A stretch of DNA of 64,000 nucleotides from Hyphomicrobiales bacterium (GCA_900471525.1 UCEZ01000014.1:979-64978); one strand, 5' to 3'. Counted from the stretch's first letter, positions 35,484 to 48,269 are shown. Notes: a model not told the origin generated them from the sequence alone. Made by a program: numbers and translations.

Positions 35484-36188
35484 TTGAAAAGACTGCTGCG
35501 ATCGCTGCGCAAGAGCTACAGATATATGTTCAATGCGCGCACCGTCCGGCTCGGCGGGGTTACGATCGATACGACCGTCGGCCATATTCCGGAAAACGTC
35601 CGTGAGCTGATCTTTCGTGAAATCTACGAGGACACCGAACGGGACCTTATCGGCAAGATCCTGAAGCCCGGCATGCGCACGCTCGAAATCGGTACAGGCA
35701 TCGGTTTCGTCAGTCTGGTTGCCGCCCGCATCTGCGGTGAAGACAATGTCTTTTGCTACGAAGCCAATCCGGAGCTGGAGCCAACGATCAAAAGAAATTT
35801 TGCGCTCAACGGCATGACGCCGAACCTGACCATGCGCGCGGTTACCGTCGACGGCGCGCCGATCACCTTCTTCAAGAGCGACAACATCATCTCTTCCAGC
35901 CTCTATGATCGCAAGCGCGACGACAAGCAGATCGTCGTTGAGAGCGAAGCCTTGGCCCATGTTCTTGAAAAACACGATCCATCGGCCTTGATCATGGATG
36001 TGGAAGGTGCCGAGATCGATCTGCTCGGCAAGGTGGATCTGAAGAATATCAGGCATATCATCGTTGAGCTGCACCCGCATATCGTCGGCGAGGGTGCCAT
36101 TGCAGCGCTGGTGGCCAGCTTGAAGGATCGCGGTTACGTCATGCGCAGCAGCAACCGCAAGACATCCCATTTCGCCCGCGCGGCCTGA
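35484..36188 (+). CDS. FkbM-family methyltransferase
   Basis: The 234-residue product starts at TTG (MKRLLRSLRKSYRYMFN), with AGGATCAGG upstream. It has the SAM-binding TLEIGTGIGFVSLVAARI, FCYEANPELEPTIKRNFALN, and the FkbM ALIMDVEGAEIDLLG and IIVELHPHIVG. FkbM enzymes O-methylate sugars or polyketides; here a sugar of the LPS core or O-chain is likely from context. The next gene, a GT2, starts 13 bases later. Confidence 0.9.
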   Translation: MKRLLRSLRKSYRYMFNARTVRLGGVTIDTTVGHIPENVRELIFREIYEDTERDLIGKILKPGMRTLEIGTGIGFVSLVAARICGEDNVFCYEANPELEPTIKRNFALNGMTPNLTMRAVTVDGAPITFFKSDNIISSSLYDRKRDDKQIVVESEALAHVLEKHDPSALIMDVEGAEIDLLGKVDLKNIRHIIVELHPHIVGEGAIAALVASLKDRGYVMRSSNRKTSHFARAA

Positions 36189-36201
36189 AGGGCACCCTTC
36201 C

Positions 36202-37026
36202 ATGCCATCGAAACTTCCGCTCTCCGCCTTCATCATCTGCCTGAATGAGGAAGCCTATCTCGGCAATTGCATCGAGAGCCTGGAACGCTGCGCGGAAATC
36301 GTCATCGTCGATTCCGGCTCCACCGATGGCACGTCAGCGCTGGTGCAATCCTATGTCGACAAGGGCTGGCCGATCCGCTTCATGTTCGAAGCCTGGCGCG
36401 GCTATGCCGGCCAGAAGCAGTTCGCGCTCGACCAGTGCAGTGAGCCGTGGTGCCTGAACATCGACGCCGACGAGCGGCTGGACGAACCCTTGCAGGCTTT
36501 GCTGCCATCGCTTCTCGAAGCGCCGGCGGAAACCGTCGGCTGGCGTGTTGCGCGTCGACCCTATCTGATCGGCTACGGCTATACGCCCGACAAGGTGCGC
36601 GAGCGCAGGAACCTGCGGCTGATCCGCAAGGGCAGGGGCGCCTACGATCTTTCCCAGAAGGTTCACGAAGGCATCGTGCCGGACGGCAAGGTCGAGGCGG
36701 CGGCGACCGGTAGCCTCTTGCATTATCGGCCGCTCATCATCGACGAGCAGATCCTCAAGGAAAACAAGTATTCGACGCTGAAGGCCGATCAGCAATTTGC
36801 GGCCGGCAAGCCGCCGCGCCCCTACAAGATGATCCTCAGCCCTCCGCTTTACTTCCTGCGGCTGTATTTCCGTAACGGCCTTTGGCGTTGCGGCTTTCCC
36901 GGCTTCATTGAGGCGGCGACCGGTGGCGTCTACGCCTTCCTGACGGCGGCCAAGATCTATCAGCGGCATGCGCTCAGGCGGAAGCCGAATTTCGACGACA
37001 TGGAACGCGCCCGCCGTGGCAAATGA
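36202..37026 (+). CDS. Family 2 glycosyltransferase of the LPS core cluster
   Basis: The 274-residue product starts MPSKLPLSAFIICLNEEAYL, has VIVDSGSTDGTSAL, WRGYAGQKQFALDQC, and CLNIDADERLDEPLQALLPS (DAD metal site), followed by RRNLRLIRKGRGAYDLSQKV and HEGIVPDG. This is the WaaE/KdtX-like branch of GT2. It is followed within seven bases by a GT4 gene, and matches the lps genes beside lpsB in Sinorhizobium. The exact sugar linkage is unknown. Confidence 0.92.
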   Translation: MPSKLPLSAFIICLNEEAYLGNCIESLERCAEIVIVDSGSTDGTSALVQSYVDKGWPIRFMFEAWRGYAGQKQFALDQCSEPWCLNIDADERLDEPLQALLPSLLEAPAETVGWRVARRPYLIGYGYTPDKVRERRNLRLIRKGRGAYDLSQKVHEGIVPDGKVEAAATGSLLHYRPLIIDEQILKENKYSTLKADQQFAAGKPPRPYKMILSPPLYFLRLYFRNGLWRCGFPGFIEAATGGVYAFLTAAKIYQRHALRRKPNFDDMERARRGK

Positions 37027-37033
37027 GGACGTC

Positions 37034-38056
37034 ATGAAAGTCATGCACTACCACTTCGGCAAGGACGGCGGCGCGGAGCGCTTCTTCGTCCACCTCGTCA
37101 ACGCGCTTGCCCGGCGCGGCGTCGAGCAGACTGCTGTCATCCGACCCAATCGCCTCTGGCGCAAGGATATCGAGCCGCACGCCCACCTTATTGAAAGCAA
37201 TTTCCGCAACCTGTCGCCGGATCGCATCCTGCTGCCGCTGAAGGTCAAGCACTTCGCGCGCCGCGAAAAGCCAGATGCTCTGTTTTCCTGGGCGACACGG
37301 GCGAGCCGCCTGATGCCGAACTACAAGGGTTGCATCAAGATTTCGCGGCTCGGCGACTATCCGACCAATCTCAGCTATTTCAAGAACACCGACGTGCTTG
37401 TCTGCAACACGCCGGGGATCGGCGAGCATGTGCGCCGGATCGGCTGGAAGCGCGGCGTCGAGATCATTTCCAACTTTACCAACACGGAGCGAGTGACGCC
37501 GATCGACCGCAGGAGCGTTGATACGCCGGAAGACGCGCCGGTCGTCATGTCGATGGGGCGTTTCGTGCCGCGCAAGGGTTTTGCGCTGCTGACGGAAGCG
37601 GTGGCGAAGCTGCCCGGCGTTTATCTCTGGCTTGCCGGCGACGGCGAGGAGATGGGGAACGTCCGCAAGCTTGCCGCCGATCTTGGCGTCGCCGATCGCG
37701 TCCGCTTCCTGGGCTGGCAGAAAGATACACGTCCTTACGTGGCGGCCGCTGACGTCTTCGTCATGCCGTCGAGCCACGAGCCGCTCGGCAACGTCATTCT
37801 CGAAGCCTGGGCGCAGCAGAAGCCGGTGGTCTCCAGCCGGTCCGAAGGGCCGACCTGGTTCATGCGCGACGGTGAAAACGGCCTGCTCGTCGATATCGGC
37901 GATACCGACGGTTTCAGCAAGGCGATCGAACGGCTGATCAACGACCGGCACCTCGCCGATCGCGTCGCTCTGGGTGGTTACGAGACCCTGATGGGCCAGT
38001 TTTCCGAGGATGCGGTCGCAAACGCCTATATCGAGCTTTTCAAGCGCAAGCCCTAG
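37034..38056 (+). CDS. Family 4 (GT-B) glycosyltransferase of the LPS core cluster
   Basis: The 340-residue product starts MKVMHYHFGKDGGAERFFVH (GGAE donor/acceptor loop), has VVMSMGRFVPRKGFALL, WLAGDGEEMGNVRKL, and the nucleotide-sugar motif MPSSHEPLGNVILEAWAQQK with E-x7-E. I chose the ATG at 37034 by family agreement; 22 upstream in-frame codons overlap the GT2 gene. Its TAG overlaps the TAG of the convergent lpsB gene by three bases. Confidence 0.92.
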   Translation: MKVMHYHFGKDGGAERFFVHLVNALARRGVEQTAVIRPNRLWRKDIEPHAHLIESNFRNLSPDRILLPLKVKHFARREKPDALFSWATRASRLMPNYKGCIKISRLGDYPTNLSYFKNTDVLVCNTPGIGEHVRRIGWKRGVEIISNFTNTERVTPIDRRSVDTPEDAPVVMSMGRFVPRKGFALLTEAVAKLPGVYLWLAGDGEEMGNVRKLAADLGVADRVRFLGWQKDTRPYVAAADVFVMPSSHEPLGNVILEAWAQQKPVVSSRSEGPTWFMRDGENGLLVDIGDTDGFSKAIERLINDRHLADRVALGGYETLMGQFSEDAVANAYIELFKRKP

Positions 38057-39117
38057 TTTGCAGACGACAGAAGCTTCTCATAGACCGCCCCGATACGCGA
38101 TGCTTCGCCCTGAATGCTGAAGCTCTCGATCGCGCGGGAAAGGCCGCGCTCGCCGGCGAGCCTTGCGCGCTCGGGGGCGTCCATGAACAGAGCCGCGGCG
38201 TCCGTCATTTCCCCCAGCGAGCTCGCCGAAATCAGCACGCCGGTTTCGTCCTGACCCGTCACCAGCAGTTCGGAGAAGGCGCCCACATCCGTCGCTACGA
38301 CCGGCACCTGCGTTGCCATCGCTTCGAGCGGTGTCAGGCCAAAGCCTTCCCAGCGCTGCGGCGCGATGAACAGGTCGAGGGCACGGTACCAGTCGGGGAT
38401 GTTGGTATGTTCGCCCAAGAACAGGATGCGGTCGGCGAGGCCGGCCTGCTTGACCTTTTCCTTCAGTTCGTTTTCGAACGAAACATGAGCCGGCGTCGCG
38501 CGGCCTGCGACGATCGCGATCCAGTCCTGTCGGCCAGGCAGAAGGCTGATCATGCTGTCGACGAAGAGGTCGGTGCCCTTCTGGTGACGCACCCGGCCGA
38601 AGCAGCCGGCGATCTTCTTGTCTGCCGGCAGGCCGAGCGCGGCCTTGGCCGTGGTCTTGTCCCTGGCCGGAAAGAAACGCTGGGTGTCGATGCCGTGCAT
38701 GATCGTCGTGCTCGGCACTTCCAGATAGGCGGCGGTACGGTTGCTGGTGGCGATCACCGCGTCCATGCGGCGGATCAGGAGTTTGCTCCAGCCGGAATGC
38801 TTGCGCTGGGACGCGGAGGTGAAGACGATCTTCAGCTTCATGCGCAGGATATCACGCAGGAAAATGGCCGGAAGCATCTCTATATTGCGCCGCGCGTGCC
38901 AGACCCGCAGATCCCGATTTTTGGGCCGCCCCCAGAGGTGCAGAAGTGCTGAATAACCGATATGCGGAAGGGTCGCCGGCAGGCCGGGGCCAAGTGTCGC
39001 GACCTTCTGGCCGAGCCTGCGCTGTACCGGTACAAGCTGGATAATGGTCGAAGTGACGCCGGAGAGGCGGCGCTTGAAGTTCGGCGCGATGATCTCGACG
39101 TCGCTGATGTCTTCCAC
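38053..39117 (-). CDS. lpsB: LPS core mannosyltransferase
   Basis: The 354-residue GT4 enzyme starts MEDISDVEIIAPNFKRRLSG. Family marks are VTSTIIQLVPVQRRLG, WHARRNIEMLPAIFLRDIL, CFGRVRHQKGTDLFV, LFLGEHTNIPDWYRALDLFI, and RWEGFGLTPLEAMATQVPVV (E-x7-E). It matches LpsB of Sinorhizobium and LpcC of Rhizobium leguminosarum, which add mannose to the inner core Kdo from GDP-mannose. It lies 84 bases downstream of greA on the same strand, separated from it by a terminator at 39143. Confidence 0.94.
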   Translation of the reverse strand: MEDISDVEIIAPNFKRRLSGVTSTIIQLVPVQRRLGQKVATLGPGLPATLPHIGYSALLHLWGRPKNRDLRVWHARRNIEMLPAIFLRDILRMKLKIVFTSASQRKHSGWSKLLIRRMDAVIATSNRTAAYLEVPSTTIMHGIDTQRFFPARDKTTAKAALGLPADKKIAGCFGRVRHQKGTDLFVDSMISLLPGRQDWIAIVAGRATPAHVSFENELKEKVKQAGLADRILFLGEHTNIPDWYRALDLFIAPQRWEGFGLTPLEAMATQVPVVATDVGAFSELLVTGQDETGVLISASSLGEMTDAAALFMDAPERARLAGERGLSRAIESFSIQGEASRIGAVYEKLLSSAN

Positions 39118-39142
39118 GCTTGCGTGCCCTTGTTCGTAACAG

Positions 39143-39182
39143 AAAAAGCCCGGAGGCAGCTTTAGGGGCCGTCCGGGCTTTC
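39143..39182 (-). terminator. Terminator between greA and lpsB
   Basis: Read on the minus strand, AAGCCCGGA and TCCGGGCTT pair around a 17-base loop, followed by TTT. It lies just after greA and before the lpsB start, so it should limit read-through. Confidence 0.85.
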
Positions 39183-39200
39183 AGTGCAATATGCCGGGGA

Positions 39201-39677
39201 TCAGCCCCAGTTGATCGCGAGGATTTCGTAAGCCTTCGAGCCGCCGGGCGCGACGACCTCGATCGAATCGCCGACTTCCTTGCCGATCAGCGCGCGGGCG
39301 ATCGGCGAGGAAATGGAGATACGGCCCTGCTTCACGTCGGCTTCCTGGTCGCCGACGATCTGGTAGGTCTTATTCTCCTCGGTGTCCTCGTCGACGAGCT
39401 TGACGGTGGCACCGAACTTGATCTTGGAGCCGGACATCTTCGACAGGTCGATGACCTCCGCGCGTGCGACGAAGTCTTCGAGTTCGCCGATACGGCCTTC
39501 ATTGTGGCTCTGGGCTTCCTTGGCCGCGTGATATTCCGCATTTTCCGAAAGGTCGCCATGGGCGCGCGCTTCGGAAATGGCTTCGATGATCCGCGGGCGC
39601 TCTTCCTGCTGACGCCAGCGCAGTTCTTCCTGCAACTTGACGAATCCGCCCTGAGTCATCGGTACTTTATCGACCAT
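39201..39677 (-). CDS. greA: Transcription elongation factor GreA
   Basis: Rescues backtracked RNA polymerase by stimulating transcript cleavage. The 158-residue product starts [19 protein letters not shown]. It has an N-terminal coiled coil with the acidic tip region [20 protein letters not shown] and a C-terminal FKBP-like domain with [18 protein letters not shown] and [12 protein letters not shown] chose the ATG at 39677 because it gives the standard length. It is divergent from the hypothetical gene at 39929. Confidence 0.97.
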   Translation of the reverse strand: MVDKVPMTQGGFVKLQEELRWRQQEERPRIIEAISEARAHGDLSENAEYHAAKEAQSHNEGRIGELEDFVARAEVIDLSKMSGSKIKFGATVKLVDEDTEENKTYQIVGDQEADVKQGRISISSPIARALIGKEVGDSIEVVAPGGSKAYEILAINWG

Positions 39678-39928
39678 TTCACTGTCCTTCATAGTCCATG
39701 CTTTGCCCGCTTCAGGCGGTTTTAGCACAAAAGAAAACGGTCACCGGAGCGTTAACTCCGGAACCGTCGGAAACATTTGAACAACGCTTATAGCAGAAAG
39801 CGGAGTGCAAAAGCCAGATTATTCGGAGGAGGGCGCGAGCCGCCAAACGCTCATCTTATGCCGAAATCAGCTTCAGGGGAACAATCCGCAGTGATGTTCG
39901 TTGGGTTCTTCAAGACGAGGAACAGGCC

Positions 39929-40225
39929 ATGCAGCATCCGTCGCCGGACCATCTTGAAGGCAGGCTCAACGCGCACCGAAAACTCTTGGTCGCGCTGACG
40001 GCGTTCATCGCCGAAAGCGCCGAAGGCAGGGCCTTTCTTGAGCGCTTGTCGCAGGATTCCGAGACGGTTGCTGATCATGAAGAGGATCCGGGCATCGAGC
40101 CGGACGGCAGTTTTGCGATCCAGCAGATCGCCGACGACGAGATGCAGGCGATTGTCAAGGCAGCGCTGTCGCGGACTGCGGCAGTCGAAAGCCAGGAGCA
40201 GCGGCGCAGGGACATTGCGCCATAG
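39929..40225 (+). CDS. Hypothetical 98-residue protein
   Basis: Mostly helical and acidic: HLEGRLNAHRKLLVALTAFI, AFLERLSQDSETVADHEEDP, then IADDEMQAIVKAALSRTAAV. No signal peptide, membrane segment or recognised motif. It precedes another small gene by 13 bases in the same direction, followed by an SDR 20 bases on, so the three look like one operon. Function unknown. Confidence 0.75.
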   Translation: MQHPSPDHLEGRLNAHRKLLVALTAFIAESAEGRAFLERLSQDSETVADHEEDPGIEPDGSFAIQQIADDEMQAIVKAALSRTAAVESQEQRRRDIAP

Positions 40226-40238
40226 AGCGAGGACCATC

Positions 40239-40592
40239 ATGCAGGAAAATATTCGCAGACGCGAAAAATTGAAACTCTACCGGCTTGTCCCGGTGGCCCG
40301 TGCCACCGATCCCAACTGGGACAGCGCCGAAAACCAGGGCGAAGTGATCGTCCGCGCCTTCTCAGCCGCCGATGCCCGCGTTGTCGCGGCCCAGGCCGAG
40401 CTCGACTTTACAGAGATCGATGCAGCACCTGCGGAGGGAAATTCGACGCGCGATGCCAGCGCCTTTCGCAACGAGCGCCTTTATGCCGTGGTCGAGATGC
40501 TTGATCAACAGGGCATTGCGGCGGATGGCCCGCGCGGTGTGGTCGGTGGCGTCGTTTCGGTCGGGACGATCAAGCCGACACAGCTTTCCTGA
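40239..40592 (+). CDS. Hypothetical 117-residue protein
   Basis: Starts MQENIRRREKLKLYRLVPVA, contains DPNWDSAENQGEVIVRAFSA, ADARVVAAQAELDF and ends VSVGTIKPTQLS. The central part has a beta-alpha-beta feel, but I do not recognise a family. I chose the ATG at 40239, with GAGCGAGGA upstream, over a longer in-frame ORF that overlaps the preceding gene. It is part of the small operon with the SDR gene at 40613. Confidence 0.75.
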   Translation: MQENIRRREKLKLYRLVPVARATDPNWDSAENQGEVIVRAFSAADARVVAAQAELDFTEIDAAPAEGNSTRDASAFRNERLYAVVEMLDQQGIAADGPRGVVGGVVSVGTIKPTQLS

Positions 40593-40612
40593 AAGAGCGA
40601 AGGAGTGAGGCA

Positions 40613-41593
40613 ATGGCCGCACAGGCAAGCCCAGCCGCCCGCACGGCGGAAAAACAGAGGGATATCCAGGAGCAGGTCGCGAAGGCAGACGCCAGGGACA
40701 GGGCGGGAAAATCCTCCAAACCGAAGGCCATACAGGCCGGCGCACGGCTCTATCCGGTACCGCCGGTTCCCAAGCAGCACCAGCCCAAACCCGGTGCAGA
40801 ATACAAGCTTGATCCTGCGCCGCTTTATGAGGCGCCCTTCTATAGGGGCTCCGGCAAGCTCGAAGGCAAGGTGGCGCTGATCACCGGAGGCGACAGCGGC
40901 ATCGGCCGGGCGGTCGCGGTTCTCTTCGCCCGCGAGGGCGCGGACGTGGCGATCCTGCACCTTGCCGAGGGTCGGGATGCGGAGGATACGGTCAAGGCGA
41001 TCGAGGCCGAAGGTCGCAAGGCAATGGCAATCCCCGGCGATGTAAAAGACAGGGTCTTCTGTCAGAAGGCGGTGGCAGCCGTCGTGGAAGTCTTCGGCAA
41101 ACTCGACGTGCTCGTCAACAACGCCGCCTTCCAGGTTCACACCGCCAATGTGCTCGATCTCACCGAAGAGCATTTCGACGAAACCCTGAAAACCAATCTC
41201 TACGGCTATTTCTTCATGGTGCAGGCAGCCGTGCCGCACATGAAGGACGGCAGCGCCATCATCAATACCGGCTCTGTGACGGGCATCGATGGCAGCAAGC
41301 AGCTCATAGACTATTCGATGACCAAGGGCGGCATCCATGCCTTCACCAGGGCGCTTTCCGGGCAGCTTGTTCCCAAGGGTATCCGTGTGAACGCCGTCGC
41401 CCCTGGCCCCGTCTGGACGCCGCTCAATCCCTCCGACAAGGAAGCGGAGGACGTGTCCAAGTTCGGCGCGGATACCCCGATGAAGCGCCCGGCACAGCCG
41501 GAGGAAATCGCTCCGGCCTATGTGTTCCTGGCTTCGCCGCAATGCTCGAGCTATATCACCGGCGAGGTGCTTCCGATCATCGGCGGTTATTAG
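40613..41593 (+). CDS. Short-chain dehydrogenase/reductase (general-stress GS39/YdaD type)
   Basis: The 326-residue product has a lysine/alanine-rich N-terminal extension (about 1-70) before the SDR core: ALITGGDSGIGRAVAVLFAR (NAD(P) motif), VLVNNAAFQV, and catalytic Tyr234 and Lys238 in YSMTKGGIHAFTRALS. Proteins of this layout are stress-induced in many bacteria, with unknown substrates. AAGGAG precedes the ATG. It is the last gene of a three-gene operon and is followed by a SoxR-type promoter for the next gene. Confidence 0.93.
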   Translation: MAAQASPAARTAEKQRDIQEQVAKADARDRAGKSSKPKAIQAGARLYPVPPVPKQHQPKPGAEYKLDPAPLYEAPFYRGSGKLEGKVALITGGDSGIGRAVAVLFAREGADVAILHLAEGRDAEDTVKAIEAEGRKAMAIPGDVKDRVFCQKAVAAVVEVFGKLDVLVNNAAFQVHTANVLDLTEEHFDETLKTNLYGYFFMVQAAVPHMKDGSAIINTGSVTGIDGSKQLIDYSMTKGGIHAFTRALSGQLVPKGIRVNAVAPGPVWTPLNPSDKEAEDVSKFGADTPMKRPAQPEEIAPAYVFLASPQCSSYITGEVLPIIGGY

Positions 41594-41621
41594 GTCAGCG
41601 AGAGAAAATTCATGGAGGGGC

Positions 41622-41652
41622 TTTACCTCAACCTAGGTTGAGGCTCTAAACG
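41622..41652 (+). promoter_or_regulatory. SoxR/MerR-type promoter with 19-bp spacer
   Basis: TTTACC (41622-41627), a 19-base spacer and TAAACG (41647-41652). The spacer is covered by the perfect 18-bp palindrome CCTCAACCTAGGTTGAGG (41626-41643). E. coli soxS has TTTACCTCAAGTTAACTTGAGG with the same layout. It drives the MFS gene at 41680. No soxR or merR gene is in the window. Confidence 0.75.
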
Positions 41653-41679
41653 TCGTGCTTCCCTGATGACGAGGACAGC

Positions 41680-43122
41680 ATGACAAGCCACGACACGACA
41701 TTTGAAACCGATATACAAACCGAGGGCGCCGGCCGCTGGAGCGAGCTTCTCCGGCCCCGCTATCTCGCTTCGACGATCACGCTTTGCCTGGGCGTCGCAC
41801 TGTTCGCCTTTAACGAGTTCTTCGTCTCGACGGCTCTTCCAACGGCGATTGAGGAGCTTGGCGGGGCGGCGCTTCTTTCCTGGGCGATCACCTTCTACCT
41901 CGTCTTCGCCATTATCGGCGGCATGACGGCCGCCAATCTCAAGCAGCGGTTCGGCGCGCGGTTGACGCTGCTGGCCGCCGCGGCTGTCTTCGTTGCCGGC
42001 ACGATGCTGGCCGTGACGGCGACGGGCATGTCCCAGGTTCTCGCCGGTCGGTTGCTGCAGGGGGCGGGCGAAGGCGTGGTCGCAGCGCTCTGCTACGCGC
42101 TGATCCCGGAGCTTTTCCCCTCGCGCCTCGTACCCAAAGTGTTCGGTGCCGAAGCGATCGTCTGGGCGAGTGCCGCCTTTGCCGGGCCGCTTGTCGCCGG
42201 CGGGCTGACGGAACATCTGTCATGGCGCGCCGCGTTCTTCATCAGCGTCCCGGCGGCGGCACTGTTCTGCCTGCTGGTCCTGTTCATCGTGCCGCGCGCC
42301 GAAGCCGCGTCTTCCGTAGCACGGCCCATTCCCTTCCTTCGACTGGCGGCTGCCGGTTGCGGCATCATGATGATCTCGCTTTCCGGCGCTGTCGCGTCCA
42401 TCGGCCTGCAGGTAATGTTGCTGACGGCCGCCGCAGTCGTGCTCGTCGTCTCGGTTAGGCTTGACCGCCGTTCAACGGCACCGGTGTTGCCGGCGGCTGC
42501 CTTTACTTTCGACCGCTCGCTGGGCACCGGTCTTTCGCTCGTGCTGGTCATGCCGCTGTTCCAGTCGGTGGGGGCGGTCTTCATCGTCTACAGCCTGCAG
42601 CATCTCTGGGGGCTTGGCCCGACGGCCGCTGGCGGTCTTGCGGCCGTCATGGCGATTTTCTGGAGCCTTGTCGCGATCGGCGTTGCCAGTGTGCGTTCCC
42701 ACGGCCTGCGCAATCGCATTATGCTGGCCGGGCCTGTCCTGCTGGTGATCGGCCTTGCGGCGCTGGTAGCGGCGCTTTCGACCGGCATGCTGTGGCTCGT
42801 TCCTCTCGCGCAGGCGCTGATCGGCAGCGGTTTCGGCGCGTCCTGGGGCACGCTCAGCCAGCTGATGATGGATGTTTCCGCGGATGGCGAGCGGGACCGC
42901 ACGTCCGCCATGCTGCCGACGCTGCAGTCGACGGGTTACGCGATCGGTGCGGCGGTCTGGGGCTTCGTCGCCAATGCCAGCGGCTTTGCCGAGGCGGCAG
43001 CGCCCGAGACTATCCGGCAGGCCATGCTGGTGGTGTTCTCGATCTCCTGCGCTTTGTCGCTGACCACAATCTATTTCGGGTTCCGAACCGGCCGCCTTGC
43101 CCGCGCAGAGGGGAAATTCTGA
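41680..43122 (+). CDS. MFS multidrug exporter-like protein behind a SoxR-type promoter
   Basis: The 480-residue protein has about 12-14 hydrophobic helices. The N-terminal part has ALFAFNEFFVSTALPTAIEE and LSWAITFYLVFAIIGGM, motif-A-like NLKQRFGARLTLL, and RLLQGAGEGVVAALCYALIP, a DHA2-like drug/proton antiporter arrangement. The SoxR-type operator upstream suggests induction by redox-active compounds such as phenazines or other quinone-like drugs. It ends four bases before the convergent EmrB-type gene. Confidence 0.9.
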   Translation: MTSHDTTFETDIQTEGAGRWSELLRPRYLASTITLCLGVALFAFNEFFVSTALPTAIEELGGAALLSWAITFYLVFAIIGGMTAANLKQRFGARLTLLAAAAVFVAGTMLAVTATGMSQVLAGRLLQGAGEGVVAALCYALIPELFPSRLVPKVFGAEAIVWASAAFAGPLVAGGLTEHLSWRAAFFISVPAAALFCLLVLFIVPRAEAASSVARPIPFLRLAAAGCGIMMISLSGAVASIGLQVMLLTAAAVVLVVSVRLDRRSTAPVLPAAAFTFDRSLGTGLSLVLVMPLFQSVGAVFIVYSLQHLWGLGPTAAGGLAAVMAIFWSLVAIGVASVRSHGLRNRIMLAGPVLLVIGLAALVAALSTGMLWLVPLAQALIGSGFGASWGTLSQLMMDVSADGERDRTSAMLPTLQSTGYAIGAAVWGFVANASGFAEAAAPETIRQAMLVVFSISCALSLTTIYFGFRTGRLARAEGKF

Positions 43123-43126
43123 TCGC

Positions 43127-44671
43127 TTAATGTGCCGAAAGGGCGCTTTCGTCGATGTGGGCGCGGGCGTAGATGCGGCGGGCGATGACCGCGAGCGCCA
43201 GAAGCGTCAACGCCGCAATCGCGCAGCAGGCGGCAAAGCCGAGCGAGAATGCGGTGCGCGCAGGATCGAGCCAGGCCGGTGCGTCCGGTCCCAGCGCCTT
43301 TGCCGTCTCGACGGCGCCCGCCAGCGTCGCCGAGGCGGCCTCGGCCTGTTGCGGTGAAAGTCCGGAGAGATCGACGCCCGCCATCGTCATGCGGTAGATG
43401 ACCGTGCCGAGACTTCCGAGCACGGCGATCCCGAGTGCGCCGCCGAATTCCGCGCTGGTTTCCGAAAGCGCCGATGCGGAGCCCGCCCGTTCGGGTGGCG
43501 CGGTGCCGACGATGAGCCCCGTCGTCGTCAGGATCACCGGTACGAAGCCGAGGGCCAGCACCATGCTGGCGCCAAGGACGCCGATCATCGTTTCGAAATA
43601 GGCCGCGAGCGCCATGGCCGCCGCCCCGGCGGCGTTGATCACCACGCCGATCAGCACCGTCCGGATCGGGCCAAGCCGGTTCGTGAAGCGATAGGACTGC
43701 AGGGACATGATCGTGAAGACCATGGAAGAAGGCACCGACCAGATCGCCGCTTCGAGAGGAGACAGGCCCGCGACGAGCTGCAGGAAGAGATTCTGGTAGA
43801 GGAAGATGCCGAAGATGAAAAAGACCCCGGCGAGATTGACGGCGAGAGAGGCGGTGAATGCCGGAATGCGGAAGAGCTGCAGGTCGATCAGCGGATGGGC
43901 AAGGGTCTCCTGCCGGCGGATGAAGACATAACCGAACACGAGCCCGATCACGATCGCCACCGGTTGGTCCGCCTCGAAACCGTAGGCCGCCATGTGCTTG
44001 AAGCCGTAGATGATCGGCAGAACGGTCGCCAGCGACAGGAGCACACTGACGAGGTCGAGACTTCCGCCATCGTCGTTCTTGTATTCCGGCAAGAGCAGCG
44101 GTCCGACGACGAGCAGGGCCAGCATGACCGGGATGTTGATCAGGAACACCGACCCCCAGTGAAAATACTGGAGCAGAAAGCCGCCGATCAGCGGTCCGAC
44201 CAGTCCGCCGAGCGCAAAAGCCGTGCCCCAGATGCCGATGGCGCGATTGCGCTCGCCTTCGTCCTTGAAAAGGTTGACGATCAGCGAGAGTGTCGAGGGC
44301 GCAATGGTCGCGCCGGCAATGCCGAGCAGCGCCCGTGATGCTATCAATTGCTGTGCCGTGGACGAGAAGGCCGCGAGCGCCGATGCGATCCCGAAGGCGA
44401 AGGCGCCGGCAAGCAGTACGCGCCGCCGGCCGATACGGTCTCCCAGCGTCCCCATCGTCACGAGGAAGCCCGCGACCATGAAACCGTAGATGTCGTTGAT
44501 CCAGAGCAGTTCCGAGGCGCTCGGATCGAGATCCGTCACGATCGCCGGCATCGCGAGGAAAAGCACGGAAAGATCCATGGAATAGACGAGGCAGGCGATC
44601 GACAGCACATAGAGCCCGATCCACTCGCGCCGGCCGGCGTGGTCGCCTGTCGTCGGCTCCGTCTCCTGCAT
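43127..44671 (-). CDS. MFS drug exporter (EmrB/QacA, SmvA-like)
   Basis: The 514-residue protein starts MQETEPTTGDHAGRREWIGL and has about fourteen hydrophobic helices. Motif A is GTLGDRIGRRRVLLAGAFAF, with VYSMDLSVLFLAMPAIVTDL in helix one carrying the Asp typical of DHA2 exporters, and motif-C-like WGTAFALGGLVGPLIGGFLL. SmvA/QacA relatives export cationic biocides. I chose the start at 44671; a 22-residue upstream extension is unlikely. It is convergent with the other MFS gene and tandem to carB. Confidence 0.92.
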   Translation of the reverse strand: MQETEPTTGDHAGRREWIGLYVLSIACLVYSMDLSVLFLAMPAIVTDLDPSASELLWINDIYGFMVAGFLVTMGTLGDRIGRRRVLLAGAFAFGIASALAAFSSTAQQLIASRALLGIAGATIAPSTLSLIVNLFKDEGERNRAIGIWGTAFALGGLVGPLIGGFLLQYFHWGSVFLINIPVMLALLVVGPLLLPEYKNDDGGSLDLVSVLLSLATVLPIIYGFKHMAAYGFEADQPVAIVIGLVFGYVFIRRQETLAHPLIDLQLFRIPAFTASLAVNLAGVFFIFGIFLYQNLFLQLVAGLSPLEAAIWSVPSSMVFTIMSLQSYRFTNRLGPIRTVLIGVVINAAGAAAMALAAYFETMIGVLGASMVLALGFVPVILTTTGLIVGTAPPERAGSASALSETSAEFGGALGIAVLGSLGTVIYRMTMAGVDLSGLSPQQAEAASATLAGAVETAKALGPDAPAWLDPARTAFSLGFAACCAIAALTLLALAVIARRIYARAHIDESALSAH

Positions 44672-44753
44672 GGTGCTGCCTCCGTGGTAGAGCGGCGCGC
44701 ACTCTGGCGTGCATCGAGGCGGATGGCAACCGTTCAAAAGGAGGGAAGTCAGG

Positions 44754-44775
44754 AGAGGCGCCCGCAGGCGCCTCT
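44754..44775 (-). terminator. Hairpin after carB
   Basis: AGAGGCGCC (44754-44762) and GGCGCCTCT (44767-44775) form a perfect 9-bp stem with a 4-base loop, just after the carB stop on the minus strand. The T tract after it is weak, so it could act as a terminator or only protect the 3' end. Confidence 0.65.
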
Positions 44776-44780
44776 GGATA

Positions 44781-48269
<3,489 letters not shown>

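Noticed and set aside
43071-44729. A second long minus-strand frame within the EmrB-type gene
   Set aside because: It is an Arg/Pro-rich shifted frame of the same strand without membrane helices; the other frame gives a full MFS protein.
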